Shown here: positions 1-11,689 of the stretch, piece after piece
Position numbering within the stretch: position 1 is the stretch's first letter
Layout: each line of letters begins with the position of its first letter
Source of the DNA: Mytilus edulis
Taxonomy: Eukaryota > Mollusca > Bivalvia > Mytilida > Mytilidae
NCBI RefSeq assembly: GCF_963676685.1
Contig: NC_092350.1
Coordinates: forward strand, 41,759,373 to 41,823,372
Direction: 5' to 3'
Length of the DNA: 64,000 bases
Made by a program: the position numbers and the translations under genes
The notes under the pieces: model-generated
The model's input: only the letters and a program-made list of their open reading frames with translations
Databases searched by the model: none
Told to the model about the DNA's origin: nothing

Positions 1-80
1 ATCCAATTTCACGGTCCATTGAACATGGAAAATGATAGTGGGAGTGGGGCATCCGTGTACTTTGGACACATTCTTGTTTT
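1..80 (+). repeat. 3' end of dispersed repeat family R1
   Basis: This stretch matches the ends of two other copies in the window (21735-22000 and 26511-26790), sharing the words CAATTTCACGGTC, GTGGGGCATCCGTGTACT and GGACACATTCTTG. The 5' part lies outside the window. No coding capacity is seen. Confidence 0.7.
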
Positions 81-888
81 ATTCTGCCTGCTAGTTACTT
101 TCTAGTTAAAGTTTTATTTTGTATTTTTATTTTACCCGCTGAGCATGAAATATTTCTTTCAAAGTCCAAAAATAAGTTAAGGTACTGGTATACATTACGT
201 TCAAATCAGCTTTTTGATTGCTATTGATCATACATGTTCATGTAGATACATATACATAACAAATGTCATTAAGATTCAGTGGACTGTCACAGTTGATTAG
301 CATTACTGAATGTAAATAGTGGGAATAAAAGACCATTTTATTTTATTATTATTTTGTTACTTAATTAGGTTTTTTTTGTTTTTTTATTAATAATTTATTG
401 ATTTGTTACATTCTGCATATATGCATAATATATAATTGATAATTAATTGGTGTTTTTTTTTGTATTGCTACACAAAAAAATGTTACTTTATAGCAATCAT
501 CAGCAAATCAGTTTTGTTTCGTGTTGCACTCAAAAAATATCAATTATAAACATGATCTTTTTGTACTTGTAACTAATTTTAAAGATCAAGATTTTATCCT
601 AAACTCTCTGTCTTATTGCTTTAAAGGAAAAATCTTAATGGTGCAACAATACATTTAGATCAAGTAGTTTATTCAATGTTTGACTGTAAAATGAAATTTA
701 TTACTTATATGCATTATTTTTGTATAGCAATATAATATTTCCCACAGAACGTAACCAAAAGTTAGCATGCAATAAATTTTGATATTGCACTAGTGCAATA
801 AATCTTCAAAATTCATGACGTCATCAACTTTTAAATCTTAGTTTAAACCAATTTTTACTTTCAAATATTATATTTCTATACAATAAAT
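81..888. other. AT-rich intergenic sequence
   Basis: No open frame or recognisable element. The end (about 770-840) carries small TTGCAC-type palindromes resembling the foldback that follows. Confidence 0.6.
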
Positions 889-1050
889 GGGTTATTGCAT
901 GAATATTGGGGAATATTGTCCATTGTAGAACATATATTGCACTCGCAAGCTCGTGCAATATAAAATTCTACTTGGGACAATATTCCCCAATATTCGTGCA
1001 ATATAAAATTCTACTTGGGACAATATTTCCCAATATTCCTGCAATAACCC
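889..1050. mobile_element. Foldback MITE
   Basis: The ends are inverted repeats: GGGTTATTGCATGAATATTGGG at the left is mirrored by CCCAATATTCCTGCAATAACCC at the right. The right arm carries a second copy of its 50-bp inner segment (CTACTTGGGACAATATT occurs twice), so it is a foldback with an internal duplication. No protein is encoded. Confidence 0.75.
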
Positions 1051-2050
1051 TATATTATTATATGTTTACATAATAAACATGATTAAAAGAAATTTGAGTC
1101 AAGTAAGCATGGGCCTTTGAATTATAGCGTTAAATGGTGATCTTAAAAACAAACAGAATGAAGATACTGTAAATTCAAAAATTTTTGCATGGAATTATTA
1201 TTGAGATTTTGTCATTTTAGACTAAAATGCGATTTTAATTTTTGAGACATTGAGAAAAATCCTGTCAAATTCATATAAAAAATTTCAAAATGCAGTTTTA
1301 AATTACTGCATTTATAACCCTGTTGTATTTTCGCAATAATTTCAGAATTTTTTACAGTATACTTTGAAAAGTTGAATTATTATTGTCATAATAGTATATA
1401 TACATTTACAAAAAAAGGTATGAATATATTGTAAATTTCTAAATAGTTCAATGAAATATTTAAATATCCAATTTGCAGAATTAAATTTTAAATGTATCAA
1501 GTTCAATAAAACAGAATTTTTTTATAAATGTCTGGCCACTGTTAAATGACTGACAGATAATAATCTAACAAAAAAAAGCACAAAATATTGACCAATTGCC
1601 TGTCTCATGAAATATAATATACAACCCTCCATCATATGACCAACAAAAATTTCAGCAGCACATGTGCTCTGTGGTAATTGTTGCCCAAACGTGAAATATG
1701 TTTTAAATTTTTTTTTATTAAGTCTGATAAATATTATTTTAATATAAATTTACTTCAATGAAATCACAATAAAGTTGTGTCATAAAATAACAACAGTAGT
1801 CAATAACCCAAGGTTTTATAGATTATTAAGAATGAAATAAATAATAAGAAAGTGTAATTTATAATTTTCAATGAGTTTACTGGTCCAATTTAATATCAAA
1901 ATGTACTTTTTTTTATGAAAGACTACAATCTCTCTATATATCTTTAACTTATTAATAAGTAAAACAGTGTAAAGAATGATTAACCATAAGTCGTATCTCA
2001 TTCTTTTTGTTAGAAATGGACTCTTACAAATATATATTGACATAATTTAC
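1051..2050. other. AT-rich intergenic sequence, nothing recognised
   Basis: Poly-A/T-rich sequence with no supported gene. A 75-codon minus-strand frame at 1816-2043 has no recognisable domain and lies in low-complexity AT sequence. Confidence 0.6.
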
Positions 2051-2632
2051 AAAGGAGTATGTTCGATAAGGTCCTAAAATGGCCCACTTTTTTAGCGTAA
2101 ATTTCAAATTCGGATTTATTGACCAATATGACGATAAATTATAGCTAATACATTGACTAGATAGGATATAAGCCATTTTGTTCAAAATTTTACGTTTCTG
2201 CGTTTCATTATGACGTCACAAGTTGTACTCAAATTGATTTTTCACGAAAAAATCAATGAAAATGGGTAAATTTCCAAAGATTATTTGACAGGAAACATAG
2301 AGCGCATACGTCGACAACAAAGATCTTTTAAAATAATGTTTGTGAAGACATTTAACATGTCTTATTTGAATATTAAGCTTGTCGACGCCTGCGCTCTATG
2401 TTTCCTGTCCTTTATTTGGTTGAAATCCCGCTGATTTTGTCAAATTTCACCAAAATCCCTTATCTTGACCGTTTTGAAATGTAAAAATCTTTGTGTTAGA
2501 ATTAAACTTTGACAAAAACAGCTCTGTTTAACTTTTTCACATGTCTTTGAGGCAACTTAAAACAATTATTGTCTTGTAACCATGAACTTTATAATTGGGG
2601 CCAAATATGGCACTTACCGAACTTACTCCTTT
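2051..2632. mobile_element. MITE with terminal inverted repeats
   Basis: The left end AAAGGAGTATGTTCGAT is mirrored at the right by ACCGAACTTACTCCTTT, with further subterminal symmetry (AATGGCCC against GGGCCAAATATGG). A second, nearly perfect inverted repeat sits inside (2287-2317 against 2379-2409), with arms containing GGAAACATAGAGCGCA. There is no coding capacity, so this is a non-autonomous DNA-transposon derivative about 580 bp long. Confidence 0.75.
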
Positions 2633-3421
2633 GTCTCTCATTTCACAAAAATCTGAAGAGAAAAAAAAAACCAAGTATGTTATGAACATTTCAGTATAAC
2701 TTACGATTCAATGTTTGTGGTATTTTTTTTTGTGAGAAGAGTCCATAGGTTTTCTTGTGTAGTGTGAAACAAGTAATAAATGCAACATATTCTGATGTCA
2801 ATGCACCAGTCATGAGTAAAACAAGCCTTAGTTGTACATGTAGTTGTATTAAGTTTATTTTTATGAATATAAAAGTTAGTCATTAAAAACCACTTTTTTA
2901 TTTGAATGTCTTTCAATGCCTTTCCCTTAATATGTCTGATTGAATTGTTATATCAAATAAATATTTAAGAAAAAAAATGTTATTGTTTATTTTTGTATGA
3001 CTGAGTATTTAATTGAATACTAGCCATATTTCTGTTTAATTCATTTTCTTTGTTTCTCTTGAAACTGTGAGTAAACACTAGTCTAGTGTGTGAAGCTTCA
3101 AAATCGTATTATAATTTCATGTTGACCACATTGCATGTGAGAGTTATTGCAAATAGAACATATGTGGGACAATCACTTGTTTGTTAAACCTTCTTTTTAA
3201 TTCCACAACCTCTTGGAGTAAATTGATTGGAAATTAGTCCTTATATAGTTTCATTCAAAATTTCTGTTGATGATTCATCTTCCTGACAACAAAAATGGCC
3301 ATTGTTGATAAAATAAAAAAAAAAGATCAGGAAAAAACCTCTAAAAACTTTGTTTTGTCCTTCTACATAATATACTTTGAAATATGTTATTGGTTAAACA
3401 GACTTTACTTTACTTTGGCAA
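2633..3421. other. AT-rich intergenic sequence
   Basis: No gene or repeat recognised. A 71-codon minus-strand frame at 2701-2916 has no identifiable feature. Confidence 0.55.
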
Positions 3422-3709
3422 ATTGTGGGATTGATGTATCCACACACTACCATACACAGTGGGATTGATGTATCCACACACTACCATACACATTGTGGGA
3501 CTGATGTATCCACACACTACCATACACATTGTGGGATTGATGTATCCACACACTACCATACACAGATGTGGGATTGATGTATCCACACACTACCATACAC
3601 ATTGTGGGATTGAAGTATCCACACACTACCATACACATTGTGGGATTGATGTATCCACACACTACCATACACATTGTGGGATTGATGTATCCACACACTA
3701 CCATACACA
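3422..3709. repeat. 36-bp minisatellite, 8 copies
   Basis: Eight units fill exactly 288 bp. The consensus holds TGTGGGATTGATGTATCC and ACACACTACCATACACA. Copies differ by single substitutions and by the unit-join dinucleotides. Because 36 is a multiple of 3, several frames on both strands stay open (for example a 12-residue MCMVVCGYINPT repeat on the minus strand). These frames are by-products of the repeat and not evidence of a gene. Confidence 0.95.
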
Positions 3710-4611
3710 TTTACATTTCTTCTCAATTTTCAATAACTTCTCATCAGAATATTATGAAACTTTCTCAGACTTTTCACAATAACATGCAATTATGCACTTT
3801 TTTATTCTAATTTTTTTGGTAATCTATTATTTTTTTTAAACGAACAGCTATTAGGTTATCTTCATGAAAGCATAGGCTTTATCATTTCTTTATCAAAGGT
3901 AACAATTTTTAATTCTCAACTCCTCCAAAACCCCTTATTAGAACTCTATGAAACTTTTTCAGAATCTTAACCAATCCTTATTTTTTTAAAGGGTTTTAGT
4001 AAGTAAACACAAATAGTTGTGTGAGATTATCTTGTAGTATCACATTTTTTGTTGCAATACAATTAGAAAATTTGAAGCCCAAAAACAAATATATCAGACA
4101 AAATTAAAAAAAATAAATAAATACTGTTATTTGACTTAATCTATCCTGGATTTCTACCAAACTTGGACAGAAGCTTGTTAATAATCAAAAGCTAGTATCA
4201 GTAATAAAGAGAACTTTTGTAAAAATATATTTCCATATGTTATTTAATTATGTACGTAGTTTTCTTCCAGATAACATTAAAAACAATCTGCAGTTAAAGT
4301 TCCTAAAACATTTATTAGCTTCATAAAGTAGGCAAGACACTGGGTTTTGCAGAACCCTTACAATTTTTTTCTCAAGAAAATTCTATAGTTTGTTCAAATT
4401 TGGGAGAAAGTTATTTTATTTTATTTGTTTGCTTCCAGTAAACAATTCACCAATAGTTTTCCGTATGCAGTGAATCAGTGTGTCCTTTCTCTTACAAATC
4501 TGGTGAGTGCAATGCAAATGGATATGTCAGCGGAATAAACTATTATCTTATTGTACATGTTATACATGTGCTCAATAACCATGTTTTTGTTGATTGTTTA
4601 CTATATAGGTG
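3710..4611. other. AT-rich intergenic sequence
   Basis: No gene or element recognised. Confidence 0.55.
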
Positions 4612-5285
4612 ACAGTCGGTTATAGAGGGTGAAAGATACCAGACATAACCAGAGGGACAGTCAAACTCATAGATTGACAAATAAACTGACAACGCCATTG
4701 CTAAAAAAATAAAGACAAACACAAATAAAAATACACAAGACACAACATAGAAAACTAAAGACTTAGCAACACAACAACCACCAAAAACTGGGGGTGATCT
4801 GAGGTGCCAGGAAGGTTAAGCAGATCCTACCCTACATGTGGCACCTGTCGTGTTGGTCATGTTATTACAAACCCGGTAAATAGTTTAATTCGGTAGGTCA
4901 CACACGTGTTGAGAAGGAAGTGGATTGTAGTTACGACTTATCCGATATCATCTGTGAAACAGTTATCCCATAACGGTCAACCAAATCGTGATGGCGTCCG
5001 TAAAAACTTACGAAGTGATGATTTCAACTTCACCATTTGGAACTCTTGGTTTTATAGCTTCCTTGTGAGCAGCAATCCTCTATCAAGGAAATAATTATAG
5101 GAAATACAAGCACGGGAATATTGTATCAATTGGGAGATATATACTCTGTCTGCAGGCGCTGCTGGAATGTTGGTACATAGAAATGGAAAGTTCACAATTC
5201 GGAAGCTAAAATCATCTCTTTTGTCGTAAAGCTTTGTTTTCAACCAACCCTCATTGTCAATAGTTATCAAAGGTACCAGGATTAT
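4612..5285 (-). mobile_element. 5'-truncated Penelope-like retroelement, 3' end
   Basis: Read on the minus strand, about 5285-5052 encodes the C-terminal end of a Penelope-like reverse transcriptase, with YDKRDDFSF, YISQLIQYSRACISY and LLLTRKL. The same region occurs at 63880-64000 in the plus-strand element (YDKRDDFSFPIVNYPF). Below 5052 the minus strand continues with the KFYGRHHDLVDRYGI-like tail and then a 3' untranslated part that contains GGTGCCACATGTAGGGTAGG, ending near 4612. Truncation at the 5' side fits target-primed reverse transcription. It is a dead fragment. Confidence 0.8.
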
Positions 5286-6803
5286 TATTGTCAAGATATG
5301 AGGCAGAAATAACTGATCAATGTTTAGTAATGATTGTAAGGTGTTCGTGTATTTCTCCTTTTGGTTTATATGACCTTGGCCTCATTTTCTTGGGTCATGT
5401 TAAGTTTAGGTGATAGTTGTAGTAAAGCTTTATATACAGGACTATCAAAGAAAAGAAGGCGAGGCATTTCAGAATGTGCATTCTTGTTATTCTCTACTGT
5501 TGAATCTATCACAAAAAGCACCTGCCTTATTCTACTTTGTGAATTATACTTCAATTTGAGATTAAGAGTTTGTGAGTTTTGTCCTTGGTTCTTTAAAAAC
5601 GGTTTTACGACACTAGTTGTGAATCCACTTAGCACCAACATTTATAATTATAAAAGCAAACACATAATGATGCGGTTATGTTTGACGACCTGCCTTGCTT
5701 TTGTCTCTTACCTTGTAAACCAGCATAATAGAAGTGCATCAACCTTGTACAAAGCATGGTTCATATTCAAACATCATAACGATGGTTTCATCGATAACAG
5801 GCATGCAAAGATTTTCCTGTTTTTGTACATGGCATTCCTTCCATCACTTGATCATTTCTGCTTGTTTTCACATACGTCTGTTCGAATATAGAACAGAACG
5901 TCACTTGAACATGGTGTGAATGAACATGGTGTGAATTTCTGTCCGTTAACAGTCTGTCTTTTAGTCCACTCCTGGAGAAAATGTATGGTTTCTCAATTGA
6001 CATAATTAGAAATTTTAACCAAAATTCGAAACCAAAAACAAATATATAAGCTAAACAATACCTAAAGTATATAATTTGACAGACAAGTAAACCTGTGACA
6101 TTAGCTTTTCATTTTGCTATATTTGGTTTCCATGAATACATAGGGAATAGGAAATATAATCTGGGAGAATACTAACTAATAACGCGAAACAATTATTTTA
6201 CACAGTAAATATCACTTATAAAATGAAGGTTTTGTTAGTAATAAAGTATAATCCATATTCCAGTCCAGTAATGATAACCACTGAAATACACACAAAGCAG
6301 CCAAAGTTATCTTCAATCCTCGGTATCGGATACGCATCTTTAATGGTTTCTTCATTTAATAACCAACAATCCACACATATTAACAGGAGTTTTATTTGTA
6401 TCAAAGGACGAAAGGAAGACAAAAGCAGTACAATGGACAGAACAATATTTTTCTATCATGTTTTACTACTTTAATTTCTCTCTTTTGTTTAAAAATGTAC
6501 TTCTTGAACAAAGCCTTTGTGTTGTATGATCATGTAATTCTATAGAATGCACAAAGTTTTTCATAAGAATTTGCAGACACTTTTGGTATTGCATTTCTAC
6601 TTCTTTCCAAAACTGTCTTCTTGTGTTAATATTTTTTTTAGCATCAATAAACATCTTGTCCATGAATTGAGGCAACTGTGCACTAATCTTGTATCTTTTC
6701 AAGTCAATGTGATGAACGTCAACATAATTAATGATCATTAATATTTTCCATTGTCACTGATATTCATATTTGGCAAAAATAAAGTCACGTGTGTTCCCAT
6801 AAT
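5286..6803. other. Intergenic sequence with unassigned open frames
   Basis: Frames at 5361-5891 (plus, 176 codons) and 5366-5641 (minus, 91 codons) overlap on opposite strands. I recognise no domain in either and see no convincing splice context. Nothing else is recognised up to the palindrome at 6804. Confidence 0.45.
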
Positions 6804-6890
6804 GGAATAATCTATATAAGATAACTTAATACCATATACAGATAGATTGTATCTGTATATGGTATAAAGTTATCTTATATAGATTATTCC
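6804..6890. repeat. Short foldback palindrome
   Basis: The left arm GGAATAATCTATATAAGATA and its continuation to 6844 are mirrored by 6850-6890, with about one mismatch and a five-base loop. This is a compact hairpin or miniature foldback element. Confidence 0.85.
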
Positions 6891-8474
6891 CTTATAAGCA
6901 CTCTCAAAATCATTTGCAAGGGCTAGTCCGTTATTTTTCTCAGGAGATAGATAGACCACCATAAATATTCGATAAAGAATTTCAAGTTGTTACTCCCGAT
7001 TTTAATATTATTTCACATTTAGCAGGTACCATTTGTGTCTCTTAAACGATTACTCTTTTTAGTCGAGTATATACATTAAAATTTAATGAAATTATATATT
7101 TCTTTCATGAATCTGAAAAGAATTTCAATCCCACTGGCAACGGAAACACTTTATAAAGTCTCATTCTAACTTTTTTTTTAAAATAAATTCATCATAGATT
7201 AAAATTATGAACGCCAAGTTAGGAAAATCTACATAAACTTCACCGAAGGAAAAAGTCATAATTGTAGTTCATATTAAATTTTAACAACTTTTATTTGGGG
7301 TTTTGGATTTTGTTTCCAGTTGAATTAAAAAATCATTTTAAGGTCTGCTATCATGCAAACTGTTTCTGTGTCTTTGTTCTGTTATACAGGTTCTTTTGGC
7401 TCTTGTTTTTATTTTCCATGTGATTGAAGATCCTCCAAGTTGACCGTCAACAAGCATACACGTTTTCCATTAAACCTTGTTACGAAAGCTACATTATTCT
7501 GTTCTATCTCTAATTCTCCTTTCTCCTTGTCCTGTAGAAATTCAAACCATGAACACAGCGTTTACTTCTTATTATTAACTTCTTTTATATTCAGATGCAT
7601 TATCACTTTTGTTCTTCTTATCAATGAAGACATTTATCAGTTACGCTCTGGTCGAACAACTGTTTAAAGTGCGCCATGTAATACCGTTAACGTTATTAAA
7701 CAAGTTTTAGTGGTAGTTGACATCTATGAAGTATCCAGGATACACTCTGATGTACTTTTGCCTGACTGGTTGTAACCACAGGATCATATTGCTCCGACTG
7801 ATGCCCGTTTAACTGTTGCTCTGTACCAATACTCTGTTGAACGGTTTTGCTGTACTGTGGACACTGTCCGCTTTGTCACATGACTTTTTTGGGCCTTTTC
7901 CAGCACCTATCAACTGTTTGACTCGTTTGACCACAGTTTTTGCAATGAGGACAATTTACACGACTCTGTCATCCAATACTATTTTTTGCTCTGTGAAATG
8001 TGTTTGCTGCAGCAAGAAATGTATTCATCCCGTATTTTGCTTTCTACCTCTACTTCGTAAACACTCCTTCAAACTAGACTTTTAGAATTGTGTTCATTCA
8101 CGCGTATGTATTCCTCCTGCAAATCATTTGTCCGTGTACCCTGTAGTGTCTTCGACGTAGTACGTCTTTTTGGTAATCAAGAAAATTTGGAAAGGTGTTT
8201 TCCTGCACAACTAATAAGGATATGTACGTGTATACAAATTTGCAAAATTTTGCTTAACTCAAATCTCTTAACTATTATCCTGATGTTCTTCAAAACAACG
8301 CTTTAATAGTTATAACAAAACAAACTTTTCGCTGTTAATAAAATCAATCTTAGTACTCAACCAGCTAAGATGCGTAATGCTCCGATACACTCTTTAAACG
8401 GTTGCTGGATTTTATAGATATTTTATACAAGAGTGCAGATAATAATGATATTGTGATAGTGAAAGTCCAATAGA
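6891..8474. other. Intergenic sequence, no gene supported
   Basis: Short plus-strand frames (7440-7667, 7816-8085, 8088-8306) are T-rich and carry no recognisable motif. The minus strand reads like a heavily decayed coding region in places, but stops are frequent and I cannot assign it. Confidence 0.45.
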
Positions 8475-8800
8475 TCTACCGAATTAGACTTATTACATGG
8501 TTTGTACTTACATGGGCAACACGAAGGGTGCTACATGTGGAGCAGGATGTTCTAAGCAATAACCTGAGATCAACCCCAGTTTTTTTATTGGGTTCGTGTT
8601 GCCATTCTTTAGATTTCTATGTTATGTTTTTTGTGCTATCGGTTGTCTGTTTGTCTGTTGATCTCTTATATTTTATCTTTTTTAAGCCATGGCGTTGTCT
8701 TCTTGTCGGTTTTCGTTTTTCGTTGTGACTGTGTTGGTTTCTTTTCGACCTTTGAGTTTGATTGTTGCTTTGGTGTCTTTTGCCTCTCTATTTAACTGTT
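8475..8800 (+). mobile_element. Penelope-like element 3' UTR fragment
   Basis: The segment parallels, in the opposite orientation, the 3' untranslated part of the element at 4612-5052. Shared words are CATGGGCAACACGAAGGGTG, ACATGTGGAGCAGGAT, TGAGATCAACCCCAG, GGGTTCGTGTTGCC and CATGGCGTTGTC. No RT coding sequence is left in this copy. Confidence 0.65.
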
Positions 8801-8954
8801 ACCTCTCCTTGCAGAAATAAAGACACGTACTGTACATGGTGGAATTTTTGTACAGTTAAAAATAATGTTGCCAATATTTTTTTTGCGGAGGTAGAGTGAT
8901 GAGAGTTTATCAGATCTGCGCACACCTTTACAGAATCGTGTAGAAGTCATGTGT

Positions 8955-9240
8955 TCTCGTGTATGGCTGAGTAGAGATCGAAAATTGGTCGAATGTGGTC
9001 GCGGATGGTCGGTTATTGGCCGAGTTGGTCTGGGATAAAATAAATATAGAAGTCGCAGTGATCTGGAAGCGATCGGGCATTGGTCGATTTAATCTGGAAA
9101 TGATCGGACAAATAGTCGAGCAAAGGTCGAAATGATCGAGTACTGATCGGTAAATTTTTTGTATTCCGACCAAACTCGATCTCTACACGATCCTTCCTCG
9201 ATCAATTCGACCGCTACTCGACTAATTCTCGATCTCTCCT
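8955..9240. repeat. TCG-dense degenerate repeat with strand switch
   Basis: From about 8968 to 9150 the words GGTCG and GATCG recur every 8-15 bases. From about 9160 to 9240 the complementary words CGACC and CGATC recur instead. CpG density is far above the surrounding AT-rich sequence. The arrangement resembles the two arms of a decayed inverted repeat, but no long exact arm pairing is visible. Confidence 0.6.
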
Positions 9241-9269
9241 CGAGTGACTTGCTTGAAGAAGAATGAGAT

Positions 9270-9960
9270 CCTCAAAAACTTTTACGGACACCATCACGAA
9301 TTAGTTGTCTGTTAAAGTTTTACTGCTGACGGCGGATATTTTTCATGCAATAGTTGTAATCAAAATGCAGTCTTCTTTCCTCGAAAATAACCTACCGATT
9401 TAGACTAATCCCCTGGTTTGAATTACGCGAGCAACATGGACGGGTGCCACATGTTGAGGATCTGCATTTCATTAATATGCATTTTTCGTGGCTCGGTATT
9501 TATACATCCTGCCATTGTGTTCTTGTGCTATGGTCATTTTTTGTATTCTTGTCTTTCGTTTTTGCTTATGTACTTTGTCTAAAGAGTGTCTATATGCCAT
9601 TACTTTTTCTTTGCTAAAAATTGTTTTATTGTAATCGAGACTAAAACACAATGTTGACCGATGTACCCCATTGTTTTACTATTTAACATATTATGCCGTT
9701 TTTTTCTTTTTAGCTCACAATTGTTGTCAATATAAGGAAATTATATGCGACTGCCAAACAAGTGAGAGGTGTAGCTATCTGTTAGTCCAGGTTTATGCCT
9801 GTACCAAGTTAGATATATTTTTCCCCACTCTTTTAATGTGTGTGAGCTTCTGATTTTTCCTTGGAGTTCAGCAGTTTTCCTTTTACCTTTCCACAGCACC
9901 TGAGATCACCACCGGTTTTGTTGGGTTTGTGTTGGTGGGGTTCAGTCTTAAGTGTTCTTT
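9270..9960 (+). mobile_element. Penelope-like element tail, split by an insertion
   Basis: 9270-9300 encodes the KFYGHHHELV-like end of the element protein. 9390-9466 is its 3' UTR (ACCGATTTAGACTAATCCCC, GAGCAACATGGACGGGTGCC). The rest of the UTR resumes at 9893 (GCACCTGAGATCACCACCGG). The roughly 425 bp between include a decayed copy of dispersed family R2 (about 9735-9870: GCGACTGCCAAACAAGTGAG, TTCCTTGGAGTTCAG). A younger repeat therefore interrupts an older tail. Confidence 0.6.
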
Positions 9961-10640
9961 CTTTTTAAACATTTATAACAACTGTTATCTAAAATGAATC
10001 AAATATGATTGAAATTGGGTTTGTTTAAAACAAAAATCTATACTAATATCATACATTTTTAATTGAATCTTGGTTTATTAAGAGAAATTATGTCAAGTAG
10101 AGTGATTATATTTCCCGTGGATACTTATCACGTGATCTATATAACTATTTATTATCATTTTTACACATCATCAATTACGTTTTACTTCCTTCTTCGGATA
10201 TTTTTTTGTTTATTTATATCTATACGCCATTACATGCACATGGGATGGCCAGTAAGCTCAACTGACATTTTGTTTTGCCATCAATAGATGCGACACAGCA
10301 AAAGGTAAGGCCATAACCTTTGACAAGATCTTGCATTCGAAACCGCTATTTTTCTCTTCAAAATAATAGTACGAAATAAACAGAACACCGACATTTTATC
10401 TACAATCAAAATTGACTTTTACTTTTTAATTGACACGAAGGAACACGTGAATAAGAAAAGAGGCTATAAAACAGTAAGTCGAAGAAAGGCAAACAAAACG
10501 AACATCAAACAAGGCGAAGTATAATCGGCGATACAGAAAACCACCAAATATGTGGATCAATTCACATGCTTCAGAAGGGGTAAGCATTTATTGTTTCGAT
10601 ACGAAGTTCCATACGTCTAGATATTGATGTTAACATTTAG
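9961..10640. other. Intergenic sequence, nothing recognised
   Basis: No gene or element supported. The plus frame at 10063-10287 has no recognisable feature. Confidence 0.5.
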
Positions 10641-11083
10641 TATGAAATTCAAAACAGTGTGGCTGTGGCCATTGATTGACACATTAAATTCATCCATTGA
10701 CTGGGACAATTTACGTGAACGTTTGTCTGTAACGACCACTGTTCACGACGTACCTACGATAGACATTTAAACTGTGGGGTCACCAAAGGTTTCTTAACGC
10801 CTTTAATTATAAAGTAATTCGAAAAAATAATCAGGAATAACCTTTATGTTTTGATTTATATAATTGGTATAAATCAAAACATCGTGTTATTTCTGATTAA
10901 TTTTTTCGAATTACTTTATTGAGGTGTTGAGAACCTTTGGTGACCCCATAGTTTAAGTGTCTTTAAAAAGTACATAGTGATCAGTGGTCGTTACATACAA
11001 ACGTTCACCTAAATTGTCCCAGTCAATGGATGAATTTAATGTGTCAATCAATGGCCACAGCCACACTGTTTTGAATTTCATTC
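10641..11083. mobile_element. 440-bp foldback element
   Basis: Two arms of about 215 bp are near-perfect reverse complements around a short AT centre near 10866. The left starts TATGAAATTCAAAACAGTGT and the right ends ACACTGTTTTGAATTTCATT. Other matched words are GGTCACCAAAGGTTTCT with GAACCTTTGGTGACCCC, and CCATTGACTGGGACAATTTA with its mirror. It has no coding capacity. A transcript would form a long, nearly perfect hairpin. Confidence 0.9.
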
Positions 11084-11494
11084 TATATACTAGAAGATGC
11101 TAACGAAATTGTGGTACAATTGGGCAAGTGTTGAAACAAAGAGTTTTAAATACATTTGGTGGACCACGACTGACCATGCGCGAATTTGGATACTTTCTCA
11201 TAAATTGGCGTTTTGTATGGAAAAAATAATGATTCTAAGACAACTTTATGAAGTACAAAATACTACATTTATACATCCTATTACTAATAATTCCGGCTTC
11301 GTATGGTCAGAGGAGTTGCAGCTAAATGGAATCGGTCTCTTCCTTTTAATAAGTAGTATGATAGATTATGGTCGATGATGAGGCTTCATACCATTGCATA
11401 TATATCGCAAAACGCATCTTGTCCATATGACATTAACAAAGTCATTAACCTTTAGGATACGCAATTTCTGAGAATATATATATTACTGGTTTTT
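11084..11494. other. Intergenic sequence with one unassigned frame
   Basis: A 93-codon plus frame (11097-11378) begins right at the foldback edge. It shows no signal peptide, domain or flanking splice sites that I recognise. Confidence 0.4.
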
Positions 11495-11547
11495 ATACGC
11501 CCGTCAAAATTTTGACGGGACGTATTATGGTATACAAATGTCCGGTG

Positions 11548-11683
11548 TCCGTCCGTCTGTCTGTCCGTCCGTCCGTCCGTCCGTCCGTCCGTCCGTCCGT
11601 CCGTCCGTCCGTCCGTCCGTCCGTCCGTCCGTCCGTCCGTCCGTCCGTCCGTCCGTCCGTCCGTCCGTCTGTCCGTCTGTCCG
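11548..11683. repeat. (CCGT)n microsatellite
   Basis: About 34 uninterrupted or nearly uninterrupted CCGT units, with T variants at both edges. The open frames across it (RTDG repeats and their mirror) are artefacts of a tetranucleotide repeat read in three frames. Confidence 0.98.
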
Positions 11684-11689
11684 GCGTAA

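Noticed and set aside
5361-5891. 176-codon plus-strand gene
   Set aside because: No domain or signal, overlapped by an open minus frame, T-rich composition, and no flanking splice logic.
7816-8306. Gag-like or zinc-knuckle remnant on the minus strand
   Set aside because: A few Cys-rich residues can be read, but the pattern lacks the required His and the frame is full of stops.
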